Positions 54,006 to 64,000 of a DNA stretch of 64,000 nt are shown piece by piece. The position numbers and the translations under genes were made by a program. The DNA is from Lepidurus packardi. Taxonomy: Eukaryota; Arthropoda; Branchiopoda; Notostraca; Triopsidae. Location of the stretch: NCBI GenBank assembly GCA_023053545.1, contig JAKZAN010000001.1, positions 2,934,565-2,998,564 on the forward strand, read 5' to 3'. Each line of letters starts with the position of its first letter. Positions within the stretch are counted from its first letter, which is position 1. A model generated the notes under the pieces. That model ran no database searches. It saw only the letters and a list, made by a program, of their open reading frames with translations, and was not told the DNA's origin.

Positions 54006-54233
54006 ACGTTATGTACCAGTGATCTGAATGCAGCTATAAACATTGACCAATCCTTTGGGTTCCCAGAGAAATGCTTCATTTGGACCTTCTGGATTTGGGC
54101 AGCACTCCGCCCATAAGGCGACGCAATAGGGGGGGGGGGCGTCAGGGGAATATATCCACGCCTCGTTTACTGTTGCCAATGGTGAAGCGATCTGGTAGCT
54201 AGTAGAAGCCGAAGGTACACTGGGAGGTGCGAA
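54006..54233 (-). pseudogene. BEL-E gag, upstream part
   Basis: Minus strand. FSGNPKDWSMFIAAFRSLVH aligns with FDGNPKNWPLFIATLKSLVH of BEL-C. The linker before it (APPSVPSASTSYQ) continues at 60082-60122 after PL-A is removed. A G10 run (54130-54139) shifts the frame. Confidence 0.8.
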
Positions 54234-54917
54234 CACAGTATAAAGGTTTCACAGTATGGTAATCTTCCAATGTAAAGGGATTAACACGATTTTCTCGGTC
54301 TCAAGAGGATGTGGGGGTAACAAGGAACGTATGAGGGATGGATTCACAGACTTGCCCATCCTACCCCAGAAGTAGGCATTCCAAATCTACTATAAAAAGG
54401 GTTCGAAAAGAGAACAAAACATTCACAAAACGGGGGACTGGTGACCTTTCTCTCCGGCACTCTAGGGAGTTTGGGGCTGACGTAGGGTCCTAGGGCCTCT
54501 ATTCAGTATCTTTTTAAGTGTGAGTCCGTTTTTCAGGAAACTTATCAGGAATCCTTTTGTGAGCCAGGGATAGTTAGTGTTATTGTTGCTAAACTTAAAC
54601 TGCTTGGTTTATCTGAATTGACATGCGAAGCTTTTCCAGTCGATTATTTTTTTAATTTGTTCGTTCGAGTTAGGATTTACTATACACTTAAAGAAGAAAA
54701 TGTAGCTGTAGGGAGTGGCGCTGCTGCTGCACTGGTCAGAAGTGTATCCAATAGCTCCGCAATATTTACCCATTTCAAACACAAAAACTGCTGTTTCAGT
54801 CAATTGTCCTATATCAATTAGTGTCCAAGTGGTGGTAGTGAACTACAGTTACTTTCCCATTTGTCTAAAATATCCTGAAACGACAAAACTAGTGAACCAA
54901 AAAGTGGTGTTTTGACT

Positions 54918-56171
54918 ATGAGGCGAAGCCCGGTTCCCTCCTCCTCGCGGAGGAGGGCCCAGGAAAACGTCCAAGATATTGATATAGACAATCCTGAATT
55001 CCAAACCCCTGAGTCTAAACGTAAACGCAGCCCTCAAGACGACCCCCCGGTTAAAAGAACTATCCCAACAGACCCAACCCAACCCCAAGTAGCGCTCGCC
55101 AACACTTCATCAAGAACTTTCCTTCCCGACTATGCGAAAGTTGTCCTTGAAAGTAATGACAAGCTCATGAGAGAAGTATCCTTACTCAGAGAAACCAAGA
55201 CCGAACTCTTGGAGCTAGTGTCGGCTCTTTCTGGCAAAGTGGAACTCTTAACCACGAAAATCGAAACCCTGTCAGATCAATTCATTAACGCGGTTGGACA
55301 ACAAGTCAATAACCCTCCCAGTGCTGCGTCTTGGTCCCAAGTGGTTGGTAAACCCTCAACAACCATTCCTAACACCCGATCGGGTAATATGTAAACCGGC
55401 AACGATGATTTACCAGAAGATGTTCTCTGTATTGAATTGGAAGACAACGCTAAAAGAGACGCAACTTTTTCGCGCAAAGACCTAATGGAGCTGATTGAAA
55501 AAGACCTATCACAAATTTGCCCTGAAGCCCCTAAACCAGTCCTTGCCAATAAAACAAAGTCAGGCAAAATCTTCCTGACGTTTAAGAACAAGGAAGACAA
55601 GAAAAAAAGTGAAGCCCCTCTCAAATCGGCGAAACTGCCTACTCTTGGCTCTGTAAAAACCATCACACGTCAGCCGAACTATGACGTCATTATCCACCAA
55701 CTGCCGAAAGATCAAACTATTTCAGACATCTTGAAGCACATATCGGAAAAAAACGACTTGGGTTGGAACTTCGAGGCGGGGATAGCCAAACCGCTAAATC
55801 CAGACAGTGGCAAAGCCTACGGCTCTATCATGTTCACTTGCTCCTCAATCGAGTGTAAAAAATCATTGCTAAACCTCGGTTCACTCTACGCATATAATCG
55901 TCGAGTCCAAATAGAAGACACCCGTCGTTCCCCTGTAGTCCAATGTTTTCGCTGCCAAGAATACGGACACATTGCTTTGAATTGTAAGAGCACAAGCTCG
56001 AAATGCGGAAAGTGCGCCCGCACCGATCACGAAACTAGGAGCTGCAACTCCAAAAATCTAAAATGCTCAAACTGCAAAGGAATACACGCAACGTATGATC
56101 CATCATGCCCCGTTCGCATTGATCACATACGAAAAATTTCCGACCGCAACAAAACACCCCGGAGGCAATGA
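54918..56171 (+). pseudogene. LINE-D ORF1, one in-frame stop
   Basis: 417 codons from ATG 54918, with a single TAA at 55392-55394. Contains a coiled coil (REVSLLRETKTELLELVSAL), the VIIHQLPKDQTISDILKHI segment and three zinc knuckles (CFRCQEYGHIALNC, CGKCARTDHETRSC, CSNCKGIHATYDPSC). The stop TGA overlaps the ORF2 ATG (ATGA at 56168-56171), a translational-coupling arrangement. Confidence 0.92.
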
Positions 56172-59100
56172 CCGACGGACTCAAACTTATTATCCAAAAT
56201 ATCAGGAAAAGTAAAAATCAACTGGAAGAACTTACCAGAGAAGCGAACAGGAGAGCAATTGATACAATAATCGCAATCGAACCACCCCAAAATTATCAAC
56301 GCTCCACTGTTATGGTCTATAATATAGTCAAAGCTGGCACGGAATACGAGGGAATAATAATCCTTAGCAAGAGGGAAAGTCCAGGATACATAATAGAAAT
56401 AAAGCCGCTGTATGCTGTCTTAAGTCTTCAAAGCCCAAATGTTGCCCCAGTCCTTCTTATAGAACTCTACAGAAGACACACGGAAAATATGATTGAACTC
56501 CTCCAAGACATATGGGATCGCTACCATAATCTGAGTTCTAAAGTAATCATCACAGGCGATTTTAATGCCCATCACTGGCTATGGGAGAGTAAAACACCAG
56601 ATAACCCAGGCAATGAGCTGTATAACTTTGTTATGGAACACAATCTTTCACTTGTCAACACACGGAACGTACCAACATTCCTAAATGAACGGGGTCACCG
56701 ATCAACCATAGACTTAACTTGGGTTTCTTCACAACTATCCGACGTGGTAAACTGGAAAATTCTAGAAGACTCACATTACTACAACGAGTCAGACCACGTG
56801 GCGATCGAACTCACCGTCGACCTCCCATGCTCTACTAACGTGGTCACAAAATCCTGGTGGTGCTATCAAAAAGCGAACTGGGAGAAGCTACGTTCAGACA
56901 TTGTTAAGGAGCTTTCAACCCACAAGCATTGCTTCTCTGAGCTTTCCAACTCCTCTGCCTTAGATCAAGCTGTTGAGCTGCTCACGTCAACAATTCAAAA
57001 TGCTATGAATGCAAATATTCCTAGGAAATCTAATTTTAACTGGAAAAACCCATGGTGGAACAATAAACTTGGATACCTAAGGAAACAAGCAGCGAAAGCT
57101 CTAAACATCTACAGAAAGTACGGCGGTTCCGAACGTTAAAAAATTTGGAGACACTTGAGAAACTTATACAGAACAGAAACAAGAAAATGCCGAGATCAGT
57201 TCTGGTCATTACAATTGAATACAATCAATACTAGCATATGGACCCCAGATTGCATGTTCCGAACTAAACAAAACAGCCGAATCGAACAACTAAAGCAAGA
57301 AGATTGTCTACCCTTTCCAAACGCAAGATCCAAATTAAACTATGTGGCGACGAAATTACTAGAGGGGGTCCCTTACGTGGATCAAATCTCCCCCAGGACT
57401 TCTCACAATGAGTCTTATCATCTAAGATCCGAAGACCTCTCAGCAACACAAAGTTTCTCTTTAGAAGAAATTTCTAACATTGTCAAAGAGCTCCGCCCTA
57501 ATAAAGCTGCTGGCCATGACGGTATACAACCCAGGGTCCTCAAAGAGATATGGGCAGTCATTGGCGAAATAATGGTTAACGTAATTAACGCTTCATTCTC
57601 GATGGGATTTTACCCGTCTACCTGGAAAATGGCTAAAGTACTTCCACTTCCAAAACCAGACAAACAAGATTACTCAACGATAAAAAGTTTTAGACCAATT
57701 TCTCTCTTACCTGTTTTGGGGAAAGTAATGGAAAAAGCAGTTACGTTGCGTTTGCAATTATTTCTCGAAGAAAACAATGTTCTAGCAGAAAACCAATGGG
57801 GTTTCCGTCCACACAGATCCACGACCGACGCGCTCCTCAGCCTAAGCAACGAAGTTCTTTCGAGTTTTGATAAAAACAAAGTTCACACTGCATTGTTACT
57901 GGATATAAAAGGGGCGTTTGACAATGTAGTACACAAGAAACTTGTCACCGAATTACGCCAGCGTAAGATTCCGCCTAAATTAACTAATTGGATAGAAAGT
58001 TTCTTGAAAAACAGGCACGCTTTCGTTGAAAATGGAGCTGAAAGAAGTGACAATTTTAACATTTATAAAGGAGTTCCGCAAGGTTCCCCATTATCACCTA
58101 TACTATTTCTGGTCTACATTAATGGGGCTCTCCGGATCATTAAAAGAAAAAGAATGTTGTCCGGGGCCTTTGCTGATGATTTACTTTTCCACGTTTCGGG
58201 ACCCTCCAGCGAATGGAATGCTCCGTTCTTGGCAAAAAACATCAGTTCCCTAGAAAAATGGGGCAAAAAGCTACACCTCGAATTTTCGAAGGAGAAGACG
58301 GAACTGATCCATTTTTCTAGGAGACGCTCACAGGAAGACGCCCCACTTCTTTGGGGAGAAAACACGATATTCCCGAAAAAAGCAGTTAGATACCTGGGCG
58401 TCATATTCGACAGCCAGTTGAAATGGACTAGCCATACACACTTCCTAGCAGCTCAGGTAAATTCAATCCTACAACGTCTGAAAAAACTCAGCAAATCCTC
58501 AAGAACAATCACCTGCAAGCAACTCAGAAATGTTGTTCAAGCCACTATACTCTCAAAACTGAGGTACAGATACGCAGCTTGGAACAACATCTCACATACT
58601 GGACTACTCCCATTGAGTCAACTATTCCGAAGGGGACTCCTTATTATCACAGGAGCCCTATCAACGACGCCATCAGCAGCATTAGAAGTGGAAGCGGGTC
58701 TCCCTCCGCTGGACCTTATACTCCAGAAATCAATGCTAAGGAATTTCGCAAGACGGAATTGGAATAAATGGCCCACACAAGCAAAATACTCCAATCATAA
58801 ACGGTACATGTTTTGTTCAGAGAGAGCTAGACTCATCACGGCAAAAGCATGGAAAACACGTCCGAAGTCCGAAAAAGAAGCCCTGGAACAAATAGACGTA
58901 ATGATAATGACCCAATGGAGGGAACGATGGCAAAAATGTACAAACCCATTGACAGATCTCATCACTATCCCTTCTCAAGATACTGCATCCCTTCAAATAA
59001 CCAGACCTATCTTAAGCAAGATAATCCAACTTAGAACGACACACTTCCCAACTAAATGCTACTTAAAACGAATTGCTAAAACGGACTCTTGACATCTGTG

Positions 59101-59297
59101 CCTGCCAAGACCGGTCCAAACAAGACCTACCCCACTTATTGTTTCACTGCCGAAGAATTAATAAGGAGAGAGCCGAACTTCTACGAGAACTGAGCAAACT
59201 AAAAGTTCATTTTAGTGTAATCTCTGTACTTACTATCTCGAAGGCTTTTCCCGCCCTTGTCACCTTCATGCAGAAAGCTATTGATTCCTGTCGCTAA
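56168..59297 (+). pseudogene. LINE-D ORF2: endonuclease-reverse transcriptase, two lesions
   Basis: Endonuclease: IIQNIRKSKNQLEEL, ITGDFNAHHWLWES, ERGHRSTIDLTWVS, ESDHVAIEL. RT: NKAAGHDGIQPRVLKEIW, SFRPISLLPVLGK, QWGFRPHRSTTDALL, LLDIKGAFDNV, KGVPQGSPLSPILFLVYING and the catalytic FADDLLFHVSG. C-terminal knuckle ICACQDRSKQDLPHLLFHC. TAA at 57137-57139 interrupts it, and a one-base loss near 59090 shifts the frame before the last 70 residues. Confidence 0.93.
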
Positions 59298-59477
59298 TTT
59301 TAAGCCCTGTTTCACAAACCATTTTACGTTATTTTTATCTCGCACCCATCAACCCTAGTCATTTCAAACAAGTTTCCTCACTCGTGGTTTGTTCACCCAA
59401 GTTAAGAGTGGAACACAAACCCACTCATGAGGTTATGGTGATTATCGAAATCCAGATTGTAGATACTGTAAGAAAGG

Positions 59478-59498
59478 CAACAGGCATTAGCCTACGCC
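59478..59498 (+). other. 3'-terminal hairpin of LINE-D
   Basis: CAACAGGCATTAGCCTACG, about 12 nt before the A-tail. Same motif as LINE-B, LINE-E, 40559 and 12015. Confidence 0.65.
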
Positions 59499-59502
59499 TA
59501 AA

Positions 59503-59544
<42 letters not shown>

Positions 59545-60310
59545 TAGCTGTAGCAGAAAGAGCCGTAGTTAAACTTGTTAAGAAAAATACAAAACTTGCA
59601 AAAGTTAGTAACATTTAGGAATAGTTGTGAAGTACCAATGTAATGGATAACTCGTATATAGACATAGATAGTCCTAACAACACATATAGACATTAATATA
59701 CATGGGTATTTTATGGTATATGGGGTTAAACCTGTATACTATAAAACACCTATTTATGGGTTGCAAAATAGACTGCCTCCTCGTGGTCCAACCTGGGTAA
59801 CGCGAACTAGTCTATAATGTGTATACGTGTTGTGCTTTGACCTAGTTAATTCATCTTTTATTTTAAGCTCACATAGTTTAAAGCAATAGATTTAAATTGC
59901 GCGCTTCGTAAACCGTTGTGACCTTTTTTTAACTGCACTGGGAGGTTTGCGAATGTAAACTTTCATTTTCTGGCCTTTTACCTGAATATTACTCTGGGGA
60001 CCGAGAAGGTAGTCAGAAAACCTTAACATTGGAAGATAGCCCTGTTAGCATACTGTGAAGCCTCTATACTGTGGGTGCGAATGAAATAACATGTTGTTGT
60101 GGATTCCAAACCAGTGACCCTGTACTATACCTTCCAAAAAAAACGAGTATAGGGAAACCACAGTGGGCTAATCCTTACCCGTGGGATTAATTAAAATTTG
60201 CTCGTTCGAACCCGCTCCTCTCTAAAACCAAACCAAAACTTAGGAAAGTAGAATCCTAGTTTCTCCGAGGTGGGGTTATTTTTGTGAAAGGTAATATTAC
60301 TAGTCTATAT

Positions 60311-61209
60311 CACAGTATAAAGGTTTCACAGTATGGTAACTGGGGGTATCTTCCAATGTAAAGGGATTAACACGATTTTCTCGGTCCCACGAGGATGTGA
60401 GGGTACGAAGGCTTATATGGGGGATGGATTCCCAGACTGTGCCATGTACCCCCATGTAGGCATTCCTAATCTACTAGAAAAAGGGTTCGAGAAGAGAAGA
60501 AAACATTCACAAAACGGGGGACTGGTGACCTTTCTCTCGGGCACTCTAGGGAGTTTTGGGCTGACGTAGGATCCTGCCGGCAACGCGCGCATTTGAAAGT
60601 GTTTTTGGAAAAAAACAGTTGATTATTTTTTTAATTTGTTCGTTCGAGTTAGGATTTACTATACACTTAAAGAAGAAAATGTAGCTGTAGCAGAAAGAGC
60701 CGTAGTTAAGTGTGTTAAGAAAAATACTAAACTTGCAAAAGTTAGTAACATTTAGGAATAGTTGTAAAGTACCAATGTAATGGATAACTCGTATATAGAC
60801 ATAAATAGTCATAACAACACATATAGACATTAATATACATGGGCATTTTATAGTATATGGGGTTAAACCTGTATACTATAAAACACCTATGTATGGGTTG
60901 CAAAATAGACTGCCTCCTCGTGGTGCAACCTGGGTAACGCGAAATAGTCTATAATGTGTATACGTGTTGTGCTTTGACCTAGTAATTCATCTTTTATTTT
61001 AAGCTCACATAGTTTAAAGCAATAGATTTAAATTACGCGCTTTGTAAACCGTCGTGACCTTTTTTGAACTGCACTGGGAGGTTTGCGAATGTACCCTTTC
61101 ATTTTCTGGCCTTTTACCTGAATATTACTCTGGGGACCGAGAAGGTCGTCAGAAAACCTTAACATTGGAAGATAGCCCTGTTAGCATACTGTGAAACCTC
61201 TATACTGTG
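60311..61209 (+). mobile_element. PL-B', second copy of PL-B
   Basis: Mirror of 19488-20386 with the same ATATAGAC duplication (60303-60310, 61210-61217), so it was duplicated together with its host Tc1-B and did not insert independently. Confidence 0.8.
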
Positions 61210-61245
61210 GTCTATATCACACTTGCATGTCAGTTTCTAATAAAC

Positions 61246-62410
61246 ATGGCTCCTCATCTGACATCAGACAAAAAGGGAGAAATTCTTGGAATGAGAAATA
61301 GTGGTATTTCGATAAAACAAATAGCGTTGAGGTTAAATGTAAGCAAAGCAACAGTGCAAAGGTGGGTTAATCGGAAAGAAAATGAAGGAAAAGTGGAGAG
61401 GAAGGTAAGAATGAAAATGTTTGTTAAACAGAATTTGCAATGTAATATTGTAGGTTGGCTCTGCTCGTCCAGAAATATTAAGCGTAAATGAGAAAATCAA
61501 CTTGATTGCTGCTTCCGTAGCATATCCAACTTTGCCAATGAGAAAACTTGTTCAACTTTCTGGCCAGGAACATGATATTTCAACGCAAACAGGATCCAGA
61601 ATTCTGGCGAAAGCTGGAATCAGATCTCGAAGATCTCGCTAAGATATTTATTCTGTCAGAGCGACACAAAGAAGCTAGAGCTCGGTTTTGCGAACAATTC
61701 CGAAATCGGGATTATGAGTATTGGGCAAGTGTTGTTTTTTCGGACGAAACAACAATTTCTTCTGTTTCCAACAAACCTACTATAGTTTATCGCGAGGTAA
61801 TTACTACTTCGGCTAATAAGATTCATCATCACATCAGTTGCACAATTTCTTAGAGAAACAAGCGCTATAGCGATGAGATGCTGAGGGACAGTTGTCGAAG
61901 TGGGAGGTTTTCAGTATCTGCGTTTGCCTGGTTTTCTGCTACTACTGGATTTAGTTCTCTTACGAGAATCACAAGAAAACTGAATGCTGAAAATTATGTC
62001 GAGATTCTTTCTCAAGAACTTCCCATAATGCACGAAGCACTCGGCGATGCCTTGGTTTTTCAGCAAGACAATTCACCTGTGCATACAGCAAGATCAGTTA
62101 GAACGTATCTTACTGAACAAGGCATTACGCTTCTACCACATCCTCCACGATCACCCGATCTCAACCCGATAGAGCATGCCTGGGCCATGCTGAAGCGAAG
62201 GATAAAGTAAAATTTCTATCAATTAAAAAAAATCACAGTTTTCTTATTAGCACTTCGACCTTACGCGGAAAAGAAGAACTCTGGGTTCAAGTCCTTCGTG
62301 TATGGGATGAAATATTGGAAGACCCTGATTTTTGGATCACATTAGCAGAATCAATGCCAAGAAGATTGGAGATGTGCCGTGATAACAATGGAGGCATTAC
62401 AAAATATTAA
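61246..62410 (+). pseudogene. Tc1-B' transposase, four exons, same frameshift
   Basis: Exons 61246-61404, 61454-61796, 61854-62206 and 62251-62410. Identical protein pieces to the left-arm copy, including the one-base shift near 61637, showing that the lesion predates the duplication or that the arms have been homogenised. Confidence 0.88.
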
Positions 62411-62659
62411 GAGGAAAAGCCAGCAGCTCACTTTAAATTTTTTTTGGGGGGAGAGGGGTTTGGCAAGAGCATTTCTGTAAGAGTATTTTCTCTGTTCTAC
62501 AGCCCAGGGTTAAAACGGATTCCGCTTTCTATACGTTTCGGTTTGGTTTTTAGACAGGAGACCTACAAATCGGTTCGTTAAGCAGTCTTTAATTAATCCC
62601 ACGGGTAGGGGATTAGACCACTGTGGTTTCCCTATACTCGTTTTTTTTGGAAGGTATAG

Positions 62660-63471
62660 TACATCAAGTCGTTGTTACAGCGTTTTGGGAGGACCGATTG
62701 TAACCCCTTCAGTACCCCAATGAACTCAAGCGATGTCTTAAGAAAGCCACATCAAGAAGTGAAAGATGAAATGCAATACCCTTATCAAAATTTGATTGGT
62801 TGCTTTATGTACCTCGCCATCTCAACTAGGCCGGACATATCGTATGCTGTTAGTGCGTTGAGTCAGTTCAACACTTGTTGTGGAGAAGAGCACTGGTGTG
62901 CAGCAAAAAGGGTGTTGCGGTACTTAAAAGGAACTTCAACTTTTGGGTTGAGATATGTGCGAGACAATGATGAAGTCCAAAGATTCGTCGATGCATATTG
63001 GGCCAATTGTCCAGATGACCGTAAATCGTACACTGGTTATGTTTTCAAGTTGGATGGTGTTGCCATAAGTTGGGAGGCGCGAAAACAGAGAACTGTGGCC
63101 TTATCGTCTACGGAAGCGGAATACATGGCTCTATCAAAAGCGTCGAAAGAAGCCATTTATTTGCGGAATTTTTTGGCAGAGTTGGATACTGCTCAAAATC
63201 CAATCCCCTTGCACAATGATAATCCTGGGGCAGTGGAACTGACGAAAAACCCTGTTTTTCACGCGCGTACCAAACACATCGATGTGCATCATCATTTTGT
63301 CCGCGAGGGGTTCGAGAGAGAAGAGATTCTGCCTTTACACCGCCGGACACAAGAGATGGTAGCGGATACCCTAACAAAAGCGTTACCAGCCCCAAAGCAT
63401 AATTACTGTGTCAAAGAAATGGGGCTTGTAGACATGAGTTAAGTACACAAACAAAACTCGCTGACTAAAAT
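62660..63471 (+). pseudogene. Copia pol C-terminal part, second copy
   Basis: Open frame (62672-63442) identical in translation to 18025-17255. The RT half that completes this gene in the left arm is absent here. Confidence 0.92.
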
Positions 63472-63685
63472 AATATGACCCAACAGATTTATTCTCGTCC
63501 AGCCATTCATACCAGCCTTCAATTAAAAGACTAATGATTATGCTACCTTCGCACGGTCAAAATACCGCGGCCATTTAAAATAATTCATAGAGCAGGCTAT
63601 ACCTTATATTATACCACAAGGAGATGTTTCTGATAAACAGGCGAAAAATATGTTTGCCGAGTTCCCTAATTGTAATTCACAAAAT
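63472..63685 (-). rRNA. rrnL: 16S mitochondrial rRNA fragment, second copy
   Basis: Mirror of 17012-17225 with the same conserved segments. Confidence 0.9.
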
Positions 63686-63830
63686 AAACTATTTGTTATT
63701 AATTTTCTTATTAATAACTGAATAATGTGTAATAATAATAAATAAATCTGAATAATAATAAATAAATAAAAATAATAATAATGTTCTAATTAATGTTTCT
63801 TATTATTTAAATTCTTATTAAAATTTAGTA

Positions 63831-63935
63831 TTTATCCTAAGGATTAACACTAATATTGCGTGGTCATGAAAGAAAATTAATTGTTCTATTAAAGTTGAAG
63901 CACCGTCTTGAAACCCCAACTGGTCATGTTGCCAT
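63831..63935 (-). pseudogene. cox2: cox2 5' end, second copy
   Basis: Mirror of 16762-16866, on the minus strand. Confidence 0.88.
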
Positions 63936-63939
63936 TAGG

Positions 63940-64000
63940 TTCTGAAAGAGAAAATTTCATTCTCATATATGGAGCTTAAATCCATTGCACTTATCTGCCC
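63940..64000 (-). tRNA. trnL2: trnL2 relic, second copy, cut by window end
   Basis: Mirror of 16697-16757. The first seven bases of the tRNA would lie beyond the window. Confidence 0.78.

Larger units (their letters stand above)
54712..59540 (+). mobile_element. LINE-D, full-length non-LTR retrotransposon
   Basis: 4829 bp with target duplication AATGTAGCTGTAG (54699-54711, 59541-59553), 5' end GGAGTGGCGCTG, ORF1, ORF2, a 3' hairpin and an A-tail of about 32. Jockey-like: gag-type ORF1, endonuclease-RT ORF2, no RNase H. It carries only three inactivating lesions. Confidence 0.95.
54511..59618 (+). pseudogene. PL-A transposase C-terminal remnant, split by LINE-D
   Basis: Open frame from about 54511 (SVFQETYQESFCEPGIV, then KLKLLGLSELTCEAFPVDYF, NLFVRVRIYYTLKEENVAV), continuing after LINE-D at 59541 with AERAVVKLVKKNTKLAKVSN and a stop at 59616. 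The FVRVRIYYTLK tail recalls the C-terminus of P-element/THAP9-type transposases and the 8-bp duplication agrees, but no catalytic motif is present, so the assignment is tentative. Confidence 0.5.
54234..60073 (+). mobile_element. PL-A, P-like DNA element carrying LINE-D
   Basis: Ends CACAGTATAAAGG (54234) and CTATACTGTG (60073) with a perfect 8-bp duplication GGTGCGAA (54226-54233, 60074-60081) in BEL-E gag. Without LINE-D it is about 1 kb. It shares both terminal blocks with PL-B but keeps about 100 bp more coding sequence in the middle. Confidence 0.78.
60125..62659 (+). mobile_element. Tc1-B', second copy of Tc1-B
   Basis: 2535 bp, mirror image of 18038-20571 with one extra T. Flanked by TA at 60123-60124 and 62660-62661. 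Left flank BEL-E gag, right flank Copia. Confidence 0.92.
60122..64000 (-). repeat. Right arm of large inverted duplication (open at window end)
   Basis: Reverse complement of 16697-20574. Starts at the G-TA next to the Tc1-B' terminal repeat and runs off the window inside trnL2. Left of it is BEL-E gag, whereas the corresponding side of the left arm is Copia RT. Confidence 0.95.

Noticed and set aside
60080-60092. ATGAAATAACAT next to PL-A resembles part of the Drosophila P-element terminal repeat
   Set aside because: It lies outside the PL-A duplication, within BEL-E gag coding sequence, and has no inverted partner. Chance match.
60333-60569. 78-codon open frame in PL-B' (and 20364-20128)
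   Set aside because: It spans the terminal-repeat block of the element, shows no domain, and is present twice only because of the inverted duplication.

Overview
This is arthropod nuclear DNA with no host gene that I can recognise. It is a dense graveyard of nested and truncated transposable elements mixed with nuclear copies of mitochondrial DNA (NUMTs). An arthropod source is indicated by the NUMT gene content and order: cytb-nad6-trnP/trnT-nad4L-nad4-trnH-nad5 and cox1-trnL2-cox2, the arthropod ground pattern. Their reading frames also need the invertebrate mitochondrial code (TGA = Trp, AGA = Ser in the nad4L S-L-E motif). The exact taxon cannot be fixed from sequence alone. Element names such as LINE-A, BEL-C and PL-A are my own labels.

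Layout. 1-2622: decayed LINE-A ORF2. 2623-4877: Tc1-A, an intron-containing Tc1-like transposon. 4878-5564: BEL-A gag, PBS and LTR (minus). 5649-15210: NUMT-A (nad4L, nad4, trnH, nad5) broken by full-length LINE-B (6011-10807), hAT-A (11413-13194, 8-bp target duplication) and a candidate solo LTR. 15211-16157: BEL-B LTR and gag. 16158-17225: cox1 end, solo LTR, trnL2, cox2 start and a 16S rRNA piece. 17226-21143: Copia pol (minus) split by Tc1-B, which itself carries the P-like element PL-B. 21144-26555: BEL-C. 26556-30880: mosaic of LINE-C ORF1, a hAT-like element, and Gypsy-A and Gypsy-B ends. 30881-43231: NUMT-B (cytb, nad6, trnP, trnT, nad4L, nad4, trnH, start of nad5) split by Gypsy-C (intact frames, LTRs differing at one visible base) and hAT-B (intact 835-codon frame). 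43232-46339: LINE-E tail and a Mutator-transposase/YqaJ gene split by Tc1-C. 47560-60122: BEL-E gag (minus) split by intact BEL-D (48214-54005) and PL-A (54234-60073), the latter split by LINE-D. 60122-64000: a near-identical inverted copy of 16697-20574.

The most notable structures are: (i) a pair of inverted arms of at least 3.88 kb, about 39.5 kb apart, whose inner end falls exactly at the tip of a Tc1-like terminal repeat; (ii) shared intron positions in three divergent Tc1-like families; (iii) a conserved 3'-terminal hairpin next to the poly(A) of several LINE families, including a 63-bp insertion made of little else; (iv) a P-like DNA element with perfect 8-bp target duplications; (v) a Mutator transposase fused to a YqaJ nuclease domain; (vi) two overlapping, closely similar NUMTs that have acquired different insertions. 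Elements that look intact enough to have been recently mobile are Gypsy-C, BEL-D and hAT-B.
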